This document shows, in pieces, positions 36,240 through 47,700 of a stretch of DNA of 64,000 nt (positions are counted from its first letter, which is position 1; every line of letters begins with the position of its first letter). The stretch is taken from contig JAKOON010000011.1 of the NCBI GenBank assembly GCA_022577435.1, positions 12,447,198-12,511,197 of the forward strand. Reading direction: 5' to 3'. Both the position numbers and the translations under genes were made by a program. Below the pieces are notes generated by a model, which was not told the origin of the DNA, did not search any database, and worked only from the letters and a program-made list of their open reading frames with translations. The stretch comes from Embiotoca jacksoni (lineage: Eukaryota; Chordata; Actinopteri; Embiotocidae).

Positions 36240-36460
36240 GTAGTAAACAGCACACACTGAAGGTTTGATCCAGATCCAAACCAAGAATGGATTACATAAT
36301 CTTGTCTGATTTAAATTGAGACTGCTCTTTGTTTACCTGTTGCCGTGGTGAATCAAGCTATCGCAGCTCCACGGTTTCTATTTATCCACGTCAGCTGTTC
36401 AGCGTTAGTCAGAGACTGTTAAACCGGATCCCAGAGATTTAATGTGTACACAGCAGCAGT

Positions 36461-36702
36461 CATTGGGCCTCATGCACCAATATCTTCTTAAGAATTTAAA
36501 AAGAATTGTTCTTAAGAATTGTCATAAGAAAAAGTCTAAGTCATATTCACCTCGGATTTGTTCGCACCTGTGTTCTTATCGTAGATTTTGTTCTTACCTA
36601 AGAAGAAAACATTGACAAATGCCAGAATCTTCGTAAAATCAGTGTAAGTGGGGTTTAAGAAGAAATGTCTTCTTAAGAACGGTTGATAGATGAGGCCCAA
36701 TG
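36461..36702. mobile_element. fold-back / MITE-like element, 242 bp
   Basis: Same element and same position relative to copy 4. Confidence 0.75.
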
Positions 36703-36709
36703 TCTTTAA

Positions 36710-37327
36710 CTAAATGTAAAACGTTTGCAGTTCTGTTTTCATCCTTACAAACTCATTGACAACCTTCTGGTACCCATCGAACACTTCTTTAATCCGCCGT
36801 GCATCTGGATAAGTTGGCAGTCGTTCGGTGATGAAGAACATCTCCAGTATGTTGACTTCCAGTCTGATGAATTTTAAGGCCTCAGCTCCGACTGACTGTT
36901 TCCGAACACTTCCACATGCACTCTTTACATCTTCCAGCTTTTTCGTAAGAAGTGTAATAATCGTTCTGAACGGTTCTAATAGGTTATTCATTTTGTGTAT
37001 TTTTTCATTTTGTATTATTTTCTGTTTTACAACGAAAATGAAACCACCGATACATCCAAAGCAAGCAGCTATTCCAGCTAAAACAAAACTCAAACCTCCA
37101 GTTGAAGGAGCAACTAACACTGCTAGTATAGCTACAGTTCCTCCAATACCAAGTCCGACAGTAATAACTTTGTCTAATTCCTCTTGAATGTCGTTCACTT
37201 CAGCAGCGATGCAGTGAAGCTCGTCCGTGATCTCTCTCATTCTGGGTTCACTGTTGTCACACAGAGAGACAAATGAAGCTGCTTGTTGAGAAAGATGTTG
37301 CTCCTGGCTGAACAGAAATGAGTTCAT
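36710..37327 (-). CDS. apolipoprotein-L-like hairpin membrane protein, copy 4
   Basis: 205 aa, intact. Groups with copy 3 in its C-terminal half, but the hairpin differs (VGLGIGGTVAILAVLVAP, SFVLAGIAACFGCIGGF). Mixed matches to copies 1 (VITVGL, QNEKIHK) and 3 suggest gene conversion among units. Upstream exon donor and in-frame TAG as in copies 2 and 3. This is the right-most unit. DNA further upstream of the gene (from 37,989) departs from the other units for about 130 bases, then matches again to 38,288. Confidence 0.75.
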   Translation of the reverse strand: MNSFLFSQEQHLSQQAASFVSLCDNSEPRMREITDELHCIAAEVNDIQEELDKVITVGLGIGGTVAILAVLVAPSTGGLSFVLAGIAACFGCIGGFIFVVKQKIIQNEKIHKMNNLLEPFRTIITLLTKKLEDVKSACGSVRKQSVGAEALKFIRLEVNILEMFFITERLPTYPDARRIKEVFDGYQKVVNEFVRMKTELQTFYI

Positions 37328-38444
37328 TTTCAGAAAGTCTGGAAACAAAATGTAAGTTCTGCTTCTCCAAAGTCTGTTGAAGTCCAACAGGTAGATTCTG
37401 TGAAGAGAGACAAAAGAAAAACATCATCTGAACAATCAGTATCACTTCACACGTTTTCCTGTTGTAGACCAAAATTAAACCAACTGCATGTGTACAGCCC
37501 TGTGATTTACAGGAAAATGAAACTTAGCTACAACAGCTGGGTGGTGTTAGGAAAATCAACACGGGGTTAGGAAACAAAAAAACAACTCCACTGAAATGTC
37601 GTCCTGGATTCGAGACAAACAGGTTCAGGTACCGATTCATGAAACGATGTGTTTGTTTCTACCTGGTTGTCTACAGAAGCTGCACCAGCAGGATAAACTC
37701 TCTCCGCTGTGTCCCCGATCCGTACGGAGGTCCTTTGCAATCTAATCCACCACAACCGGTCAACAATCTGTGTCTTTCATCTACCTGGATGCCTCCACTG
37801 GGTGTGACGCACCTTAAGTCTGTGAGCTGCCCCACTCCTCCTCCTCACTCACAGGCCGCTGCCTACAAGGGTGCGTGTCTTTCAGGAGGCTGAACGCTCA
37901 CCTCAACACGTTCCTTCTCAAATGATGATAATAAAGTTATTTCCATTCTCTTTTCACCTGCCATCATTCAACAGCGACCAATCAGAAGCAATCGTCCCTC
38001 CTCCGTCGTCGAGGCGGTTCCTGTCGGAAACTTGTCTCAGGTCCAGTCACCTTTGCTTTAGCTGTTGTTATTTACAACCTGAACCTTCACAGACATGTTT
38101 TAGTTCTTTAAATCTCAGAAACCACAGACCAGAACGCTGCAGCAGCAGAGAAGGTTCAGGGAGAAGAAGAACAAACTTCCCTTTTCTCTCTCTGCTCTCC
38201 AGCTGGTTGATACAGATGTTCTCCTCCACTGAGTCTGGTTCTGTTGGAGGGTTCTTCCTGTTAAAAGGGAGTTTTTCCTTCCAGCTGTCACTCTTAAGGA
38301 ACTGTTGGGTCACGACCCGAAAGAGCTCTGAGACGACTGATGTTGTGATTATATACATAAAACTAAAATGAATTGAGACACGTCACAGTAACTTTCTGTG
38401 AAGGAAGAAAAAGTCAGAGCAAAGTTTCAGATTAAATATTCATC

Positions 38445-38567
38445 GGGTGGTACAGTGGTTAGCACTGTCGCCTCACAGTGTAAAGATTTGGGGTTTGAAT
38501 CCAGGCCTGGGCCTTTCTGTGCGGCGTTCGCGTGGGTTCTCTTCAGGTACTCTGGCTCCCTGTTCAG
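38445..38567 (+). mobile_element. second type of tRNA-derived SINE, truncated
   Basis: GGTGGTACAGTGGTTAGCAC with B box GGTTTGAATCC (38,492-38,502) and CAGGCCTGGGCCTTTCTGTG, a head found on many teleost SINEs. About 30 bases are missing before CGCGTGGGTTCTCTTCAGG and the 3' end is lost. Confidence 0.75.
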
Positions 38568-38842
38568 TGATGGACAAAGTACTTAAATTTTAGAAAGTAA
38601 AAACTGTTTGTTAAAAGTCCTGAATTTGAAATTATTTATCATCAAAACGTACATTGGACAAATAGAAAAGGTTCTTCTCTCTAAATCAGTTAAAAAACAT
38701 AAATAAAAAAAATCTAACATGTTATTTGATTTTCATTTTAAAATTGAAATATCAACCCTGAAATTAAATGTTATTTTTTCCCAAAGTGCTCCTCTTTCTG
38801 AGAACAAACACGACCAGACTGTTTTGCACCATCCCGATACGT

Positions 38843-38848
38843 TTTATT
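38843..38848 (-). terminator. lmbrd2: probable lmbrd2 poly(A) signal
   Basis: AATAAA on the minus strand. It would give lmbrd2 a 3' UTR of about 2.3 kb (38.84-41.17 kb). Other signals in between could be used. Confidence 0.45.
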
Positions 38849-41174
38849 GACCGACAACAGGAAATCAAACATGATCGTTTCTCCGGAGAATAATTCACAT
38901 ACTGTCAATCACAGGACGAAAACCAACAAATGAGACCGACTCCCCGCCTCCAGGAGCTCAGAGAGATGTGCGGAGATCGTGATAATAAATATTCAGAACA
39001 CAGTCCATGACTTCATCACCGGACAGGAGGTGTTTCCAGAGGGAGGATGAGGAGGAGGAGAAGTTTACAGGCTGCAGCAGACATCATGAATATAAAGTCA
39101 CTGATGAGCTCATAAAATACAAAAACATATGGTACATATATACAGAAGAGTCACTGAACCGTCCGGTTTCCTCCTAATCATCAATTTCTCAGACCGAAGC
39201 TGAGCTGAACCTGCCAGCAGAGACTCTTCATCATCAGACGCTCGGTGCCAAAGATATTTAAAGGACCAGTCCTGTTTTTTTTTTACTGTTTACTGTTTCA
39301 ACCTGTTAACAACCAATTAAATCATAAACTTTTTCCAAAGCTGTTTATTTTTTGTGTATTTTCAACCTTCCAGGTTGCTACTGGTTTCGTTGAAGACGCG
39401 ACGGGTTAATAAATCCTCGTGGGGTTCCTCAGGGATCGATTTACGATCCTCTACATTTCTTTTTTTTTTTAGCTCACATGCTAATAAAAGTCTGTCAGCA
39501 CCTTAAAAAAAAAGCTGCTAGCTATTTTTCTCAATCCAACCCCTTTAGCCTTTAACACATAGCTGTGTTTGAGGCCTAATATCTAATGAATGCTGTAGTT
39601 ACTTTCAGAAGGAGAACATTGATCAGAAGGAAGGAATTTATCTCATGACACCATAATAACTCGTGGAAAACATTTACTGATTTTGTATTTCAGAAAGGAA
39701 CTTAATACTTTTTGAATGGGAGTCTATTTGAGCCAGCCCCTAGTGGCCCTCAATGGTAGGGATGGGACATGAATTTCTAATATTCAAATAGTCATTCAAA
39801 TGTAAAAACAAAGATTAGTATTGTTCTCCCTTTTCCCCAGTTTTTCTTTTTTTAAACGGCGCCTGGTTGTACTGCGTTCTTCCGGTCAGCAGGTGGCGGT
39901 AATGCATCTGGTGAATAGTTGAGCGGCGGAGCGGACTCCATCTAATAGGAAAACCCGATGATAATACGTCCCGCCCACCGATAAAATGTGTCATTAGAAA
40001 ACTGAATTGGGATCATTTGACTTGAATAACCGTGTTGAGAAATTGAATCTGAAAAGCAGAAACGGATTTTTTTTTTTCCATAAACCTGAATGTTAATTGA
40101 AGTTGAATTAATTTGAAAAGAAAGCTGCACTCGACCTCAAACACCATGACGTGTGAGAAACGAACCGAGAGACTAAATTACATAAAAGGAATTTGAATTG
40201 TGAGAAATGAAAGTAGATGAACTCACAGGGGTGAATTTTTTCTGAGAATTGAAAAAAGTTTCAGAGCAAATTAATTCAATTTCAACATTTAAAAGTTGAA
40301 AGTTCATCGAAATTCAATTTCTCAATACAATTATTCAAGTTAAATACTTAAAACATTGATTCAAATTCAGGTTCGGCTGACATGTTTCTGCCCACGCTGT
40401 CTGTCCACGGTCCTTCATAAAGACGGCTGCCGAGAGGGGAAAAAAACCGTGTATGTTTTTTATTTATTTTTTATTTTTTATTTTTTAAAGGTCTCTTTCT
40501 TTCTGAACACGTGAAGAACATCCAGCAGTCTGAGACACGTTTGGAGTTGCTGATTGTTTTAAAAGTTGATGATCAGTCGGGTAATAAAACGCCTTCAGCG
40601 ACACCTCGAAGTCTCATCATCGCGCTCAGAGGACGCGCGAACACCTCGGTCTCGTCCCGCTGCGCATCAGTGACGTGTTTTTAATAAAATCGGACCTTCC
40701 GATGGAAGGTAAAAGTAGTTCAGACATCTCGGATCAAGTGCAAAGCCGTGTTTTTTTTTTTTGTTCATCGATCACCACCGTACGTACAGTCATTAAATAA
40801 ATCACAACATTAAAGACAAACAATAAAAAATATAAATAAACTAAGATGACCAGGAGCTTCGTTAAAGTGATGTGCTGAGTGCAGATTGGTTGAGCAGGTC
40901 TCTGAGGTCCGGGACGGGGATCGGGTCTACAGACTAACGTCAGTGTCTTCAGAGAGCCTGCGGGCCGAGCCAACATGAAAACAAAGTGTTTTTGATGGAG
41001 ATGTTGTTGTTGTTTTTTCCGGGGTGACAGAACCTCACCGACACACCTGACCTGTGGTGTTCCAAGTGCATGCTGGGAGACGAGGACGCGGCCGGAGCGC
41101 CGTGAGGTCGGAGGTCATGCGATTACATTCGCTCTGCGGGTGGACGAGTGGACGGCGAGGCGCCGGGTCCGCGG
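38849..41174 (-). other. lmbrd2: lmbrd2 3' UTR or downstream region
   Basis: No coding sequence seen. Contains a copy of dispersed family A (39,545-39,760), a stretch rich in AATTGAATTT/AAATTCAATT words (40,000-40,370), and T-rich low-complexity sequence near 40,450-40,490. Confidence 0.45.
39545..39760 (+). repeat. dispersed repeat family A, copy
   Basis: AGCTGTGTTTGAGGCCTAAT, TCGTGGAAAACATTTACTGA, TTTTGTATTTCAG, TTTTTGAATGGGAGTCT and GCCCCTAGTGGCCCTC in family order. Confidence 0.75.
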
Positions 41175-41314
41175 TCAGACGTCATCGAAGATCCGGCTGC
41201 GAGACGACGACATGGACAGGTACCGTCCGCCCGCGTGCCTGAGGACAACAGAACAACACGTCAGTCTGGACCGGAACCACAGAACAACAACCTGCGAAAC
41301 CTCTGGAACAGGTG

Positions 41315-41355
<41 letters not shown>

Positions 41356-41781
41356 ACGTTTACCTGCCAGACTCAGCGTCCAGCGGGTCATCTGTCAGTG
41401 TTTCGGCGTTGAAGTCTAGCGGCTCGGCGTCCTGCAGCAGCTCGATGCAGTCCCTCTCTGCTCGGCTCCCGGCGCGAGAATATTTAGCCTCTGTTGATCA
41501 GACCACAATCAGACGTGATCAATGCTGGGATCAAATGATCTGTCAGGACACATGGGTTTAAAACGGTTCCGTGTGATGTCCCGTGTTGAGGTTTGACTCA
41601 CGTCTGCCGCCGCCGGCGCCAACAGCACCGCCGCTGGAGTTCCCCGAGTCCGAGTAACTCGTCTCCTTCATCTCGTGGCTGCTCCTGTTCCTCGCCGAGA
41701 AGTCCTCCCTCGGGTTCCCGTAACGCTCCTTCCACTCCTGCAGCACACAGACAGGGATGTGAGACACACACACACAAACCG

Positions 41782-41827
<46 letters not shown>

Positions 41828-44000
41828 AAACACACACACACACAAAAATACAAAGCAGGTATGTAAAAGACATGTAAAACAGACACACCAACACAAATAC
41901 ACAGAAACACACAAAGAGACACACAAACACATAAATACACATGAACACACACAAACACGGAAACACACAGCAGGGACAGGTCGGTGTGAGACACAGACAA
42001 ACAAATAGAAACAAACAAAACATACAAACAGAAATACACACAATCACTCACAGAAAAAGAGACACACACACACACACACCAAGGACGTGTCAGTGTGAGA
42101 GACACACACAAATACACACATCATCATCATCATCATCATCATGGACAGTGTTCAGAGAATCTTTCGGGGTTCCTCAGGGATCTAATCTCGGGTCTTTTAT
42201 ACGTTACTACGAAAGAAGAAACCAATGAAGCCGCTCACTCTCCGTCTGTTCTCGCCGTCCTCGATCCGCTGGCGCTTCCGCTTCTCTGCAACACAAACGA
42301 GGTTTTCAGATGTAACGTCACCGCCTTACCTGCGTCGCTCTCATCATCATCACCGCCATCATCCTCAGTCTCACCTCGTCGGATCAGCTCCTTTCCCTCG
42401 TCGATGAGGTCAGAGGTCATCTCGTTGTCGCCCATGAACTGCTGGAAGCCGAGCAGATTCAGGCAGCGAGTCCCCAAACTGAGGAGAGACGGTCACAACG
42501 TCGCCGTGCGTCGTTAAATGAGCAGCGGCTCTCAATTACACGGGGCACCAGATCAACGTGACGGACGAAGCGGGTTTGAATGAAGCTCCCGATTCATCAG
42601 CAGTCGCTTTTCCAACCAATTATTTGGTGTAAGGTGACGTTGTTCTTTTCATTTTTAAGAAATTTAAGAACCTGAGACCATCGAATGTCTCATTGATCAG
42701 ATGCCGATTCATTTTTTCCTCTCGTAACTCATCTAAGGTGAATTTTAAAATCGACCGAACAGTAAAAAAAAAAAAAAGAAAAAAAAGAAGAAGCCCACAC
42801 ATCAGCGTTGACCTCCGTCTCACCTGAAGTAGGTGGCGATGCAGAGGATGACTATCAGCATGGGGTAGTAGATGTAGAAACCGTTCGCGATGAAGGAGAG
42901 AACCCGCATCGATCCCATGATCTGTCAAACGAACAACAAGTCAGACATGCGGGTTGTTGAGCAGCTGCTCCAGCTGCTGCTGCTGACGGACAGGTGAGCT
43001 CGGGGCGTGTGATATTTACGGAGGTGTACGCCGTCTGCTCCTTCTGCTGGTGCGAGATGGCCGAGTCCATGTGGATCAAACCCAGGAAGTTGAGACACAG
43101 AGGAGGAGTCAAACGGCAGAAGAGCCTGCAGGTTCAAAAGTTCAGGATGTATCAGCACCTCCCAAACACTTCCGACTGATTTAATGACCAGCTCTGACAC
43201 TCAAAGGGCACGTCGAACATCCCCTGACCTTTAAGAAAATACTCTGAATGTTCTGAAATCAAATAAGCGCAACTTTAACCCTCTTATTTGGAACATGGCT
43301 GAAGGCCAATCAATAAGTTGAGAGTCTGTTCTTGTTGAACTGAGGTGCTGATGTCGATCAAAAGACGACGCTCGGAATACTTCCTCATGATGGTTGTTGC
43401 TTCCTCCTGCTCCGTGTGCATCGCTGTGCTGCGTTCAACAGGAACAGACTTTATTGATTGACCCTCGTAGACAAATTTTGGTTTGACTGAAGTAAAAAAA
43501 CCAACATGCTACAAAGGCCGTTTATCCAGTAATCTCTTCTTTTTTCCCCCCTCACTATTCTCATTTACTGGTTTAGGTAACTAGTTAAGCACCTACATGT
43601 ATACATGTATACTTTTATTCCGTTTCCGGATGTAAAATGTCCTGAATTTAGAGCATTCACTCTGGAAATAAAAAGTCGTTAGCAGGTACATTCCCGCTGA
43701 GCTTCCCGTCACTCACATGCCGCTGAACTGGAGGCTGTAAGCGTCAGTCTGGTGATGGGAGGCCAGGTAGTAGTAGTTGAAGACCCGAATGCGGAACACG
43801 GTGGAGTAAACGCAGGTACACAGGAAGAAGATTGTGATGAAGCACGCCATCTGGTGGAGAGAGGAGGAATTACAGATTGACTGGACGTCGCTGGGGGACC
43901 TGACCGTTAAGTCATCTGATCGCACATGTTAAAAAAACAAAACAGACATTTAATGCTCAGCAGCATGTGTATGTGTATGTATGTATGTATGTATGTGTGT

Positions 44001-44065
<65 letters not shown>

Positions 44066-44696
44066 CTTCTGATCAATAAAACCGGTGACTTGTTAAAGAT
44101 ATGAAGTTACTGGTTCTAGACTTGAAGTTACGGGTTTAAAAGATGAAGTTACCGGTTCTAGACAATGAAGTTAGTGGTTCTGACGTTAAGTTACTGTGTC
44201 CACACATGAGGAGACCGGTTGGAAATATGATGTTACCGGTTCAAGACATGAAGTTAGTGGTTAGTGGAAGTTTGCTAGACATAAGTTGACCGGTTCCAGA
44301 TGTGAAGAAATGACAGCAAACTGCTGCCGTGTCTGACTTCGTATTGTCGGGACGTGACCCGTTGACCCCGCTGCCTCCCTCTGATCCGGTGTATGTTCCC
44401 GAGAAAATAGAGGAGGGCCGAGCTCCGAGCGGGATGTTCGATATCGGAACGCACACCGTGTTCCTCGTTCCTCCCGTGTTGCAGGTGCAGGCGTGACTCA
44501 CCTCGATGTACAGGTAGTTGTAGTCTCTCTCGGCCAGCTGGATGAACACGGCGAACAGGGAGAGGACGGGCCGCGTGCTGAAGAAGGTGCACTCGGACCA
44601 GACCACGGCCACGCTGAACAGGTTCAACACCACAGACAGCAGCCGGTAGAACCAGCGTTTCACGAGGCACTCCCAGTACCACTCTGTGGATTGTCA

Positions 44697-44774
<78 letters not shown>

Positions 44775-47700
44775 TAAGCCTACTCCGTCTGCCAGCTGTC
44801 AAGTCGTCTTCTTCCTGTCCGTGCTGCCACCTACAGGCGTTCAGTGGAACAGCGAGCGTCAGGAACCTTTACGCTGCTTCAGGACTTTCTGATCTGTAAC
44901 TCCGGGTCACGTTTCCTCCATCAGAAGGGGACCCGACTGGAGTCGGTGAGCCCTGAGGTTTAAAGCGATGGGAGAACCCGTCGAAACGAGGCCCTGCACG
45001 CCACCCACCTACAGTCGAAGTGTAGACGTATCTGCTGAACCAGCCGGCCGGCTCCGAGGACGGGAAGCTGTGGACAAACTGGTGGGCGGAGCTGGTCTCG
45101 TTCTTGGCTACGTCCTCCAGATGGATGGCCTGCTGCAGGAGGATCTGCCACTGGACACGAGTCCTGTTGTGTCTCTGGACGGCATAGATCACCTGCACAC
45201 ACACACACACACACACGGAGGAGTTATATTTGAAAGGAGTTACCTGCTTCGGGGCGTTGACTTCTACTAATTAGGAAACAATTGGAACACGCTTTTAACT
45301 TACAAGAATGATGGGATTTATCAAGATAAGAACACGGGCGCGAACAGATATGAGGTTGAACAAAACGTCATTGAATCTGACGAAGACTTTTCCTAAGAAC
45401 AAATTTAAGGAAAAACGCGAGATATTGGTAAATGAGGACGAATGAAGAAACAAAATGCCGTCTTCTTAACGGACTGATTCATAGCCTCCAATCGTTTGCT
45501 CTGTTTGTGAGTTACCCACTAAATGACAGAATAATAACAGTATGAGGAGGTACAAAACTTAACATGGGTCACATACAGACAAACAAGTGTCTGTTACCTG
45601 CTTTAATGAGCTCATAACAAGTTTTCAATCTGTTGAACAAACACGGACAAATGCCGTCGAATCTTCGAGCAGCCGCTCTGCTTTGGGACGGTTTTCCTGC
45701 TCCGGGTGTCTCACCTGCTTGTGGAGCTTCACCAGGCTCTTCTCGCTGGGGTAAGTGTTCTGTTTGTCGTCAAAGTCCTCGTAGTCGTCCATGTTCCTGC
45801 CCATCTTCTCCTGGTAGTCCAGCGGGCACTGAAGGGAAAGAGGCAGCAGTCACCAGACCCGTCCGCCCGACCCGTCGTCCCCACCAGCGCGCCCCGGGGC
45901 CGGACTCCGCTTACCTTCCTGAGGATGGTGTCGATGTACTTCCTCAGCGGGTGGTTGTATTTGATGGACTCGCTGACCTTCCTCACCTCCTGCATCAGAA
46001 CACACCCCACGTTAAAAACAGCGACATGACCCGAACCTCCGTCCGTCACGTCGCTTCACCGCCGCCCACCTCCATCACGTCCTCCAGGTTCTCCTCCGCG
46101 TCCGCCTTCTCCGTCATCAGCTTGGACGCCTTGAAGTAGGTCTTGATGAGCAGGTGTCCGTGTCGCGAGGCGTTCCAGTAGGAGCGAGGGATCTCCACCA
46201 GCCCGTAGCCGAGCAGCAGCACCAGCAGGAACAGACCCCAGGTGTTGGCGGCGGTGATGCCGATGGTCTGCAGCTCGTACCTGAGTCACAGCCGTGTAGG
46301 AGGAAATCAAACAGCTGTCACGACCAGGAGAGCTCGGATAATGACGGCGCTGGTCAAGAGTCGGTCACCGGCTTTCTTTAACTCTACTCACCAGTTGAGG
46401 TGCCAGTCGGGATGAACGGCCACGTAAATGAGGAGCGAGCCGAAGATGAGCAGGTAGGTCCCGTAATATATGGCGTTCTCGATCAGCGCCGTTTTGATCT
46501 TCCCGGTGATGGAGAAGCCGCCGGAGCGAGCGTACGACTGCATGAAGGGCAGCAGCAGCCTGAGGACACAAGTCAGTCACACCTTTACGAACGCTCTCCT
46601 GTACGGTGTGATCAGTTAGTTCAGTCAGTGCCTGTTGAACGCAGCACAGCGATGCACACGGAGCAGGAGGAAGCAACAACCTTCACGAGGAAGAATTCCG
46701 AGTGTCGTCTCTTGATCGACATCGGCACCTCAGTTCCACATGTTTTTGTGACCGCCGGTACGCAAACATTTGCGATTTCACCGCGGACCTGAAACTGGAG
46801 CAGAGAAACATCCGATTTTGGGGTCAATACTCTGGAAATGGTCAACAGAGACCCTTGAAATGTTTCAGAAAGCCTACGGCGACGAAGTCGGGCGAGGTGT
46901 TCTGGGAGACACCAGGTGGGTTTTCTTTGACGTTGGCGGGGTTGTGTCACCGTGAATTCGTCCCCCAGGGTCAGACTGTCAACACCGAGTTCTACTGGGA
47001 CCTTCTGAGGTTCTGTTCTGGTTTGGATTTCTTTTCTGCTTTGTAGTCTTCAGGTCAGTCTGGGATTTGTGCTTCCTGTTTGATTTTGAAATGACTCACC
47101 TCGTGTCTTGTCTTGTTTCACTTCCTGTCCTTTGTATGATTGTTGGCCCCACCCTGATTAGTTTCACTTGTCCCTCGTTGTCCTTCCCTCCCTGCTGTAT
47201 TTAGTCCGTGTGCACTTCTTCCCTCTTTGTCAGTTTGTTTCAGTTACCTGTCCATTACTGCGTCTTTTGAAACCCTGAGAACACAAACCAACTGAACTGT
47301 GGTCACCATGACAACAGGGTTCTCCAACAAGGGTTGGGGAATTGAGCATGTTAAGGGTCTCTGTTGACTAGTTTGAATCGAAATCTGTGGTTATTGCTTC
47401 CTCCCGCTCCGTGTGCATCACAGAAACACTCTCTGAACCTTTTAAATCGACCATCCATCTGCGGCAGTGAGCTCTCAAACAAACACAGCTGGTGATGCTT
47501 TGTGGGGGGCGGAGTCACACTGACCATGTGAGGCACTGGGAGGTCCAGTAGACCACCCTCCAGAACACGGGCATGATGCCGTCGGGGATGTAGCTCCACG
47601 GCTTGTAGCACAGCTTTGGCACACTTTTGACAGAAACAGAAAACAGTCAAGTTTAAAAACTGCTGCTGTAATGTGGCTTCACTCTGACTGACAACAACAA

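Larger units (their letters stand above)
23307..38288. repeat. tandem array of four ~4.4-kb units, each with one ApoL-like gene
   Basis: The coding stretches are spaced 4,406, 4,412 and 4,442 bases apart, all in the same orientation. Each unit holds, left to right: the end of a fold-back element, the gene, its upstream 5' exon, a (CA)n-rich spacer, and (units 1-3) a SINE followed by the other end of the fold-back element. The left junction (23,307) falls inside the fold-back element. The fourth unit lacks everything right of 38,288. Non-coding parts are almost identical between units; for example only 2 differences in 200 bases comparing 25,081-25,280 with 29,486-29,685. Units 3 and 4 share an extra ~57 bases near 33,125 and 37,567 that units 1 and 2 lack. 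Confidence 0.95.

Noticed and set aside
23568..37187. 119-129 codon plus-strand ORFs inside the ApoL-like genes
   Set aside because: Antisense reading of the hairpin region; low stop density follows from the sense composition.
41558..42117. Cys/Val-rich and His/Thr-rich ORFs around the lmbrd2 intron repeats
   Set aside because: Translations of CA/GT arrays that overlap a real lmbrd2 exon (41,602-41,737).
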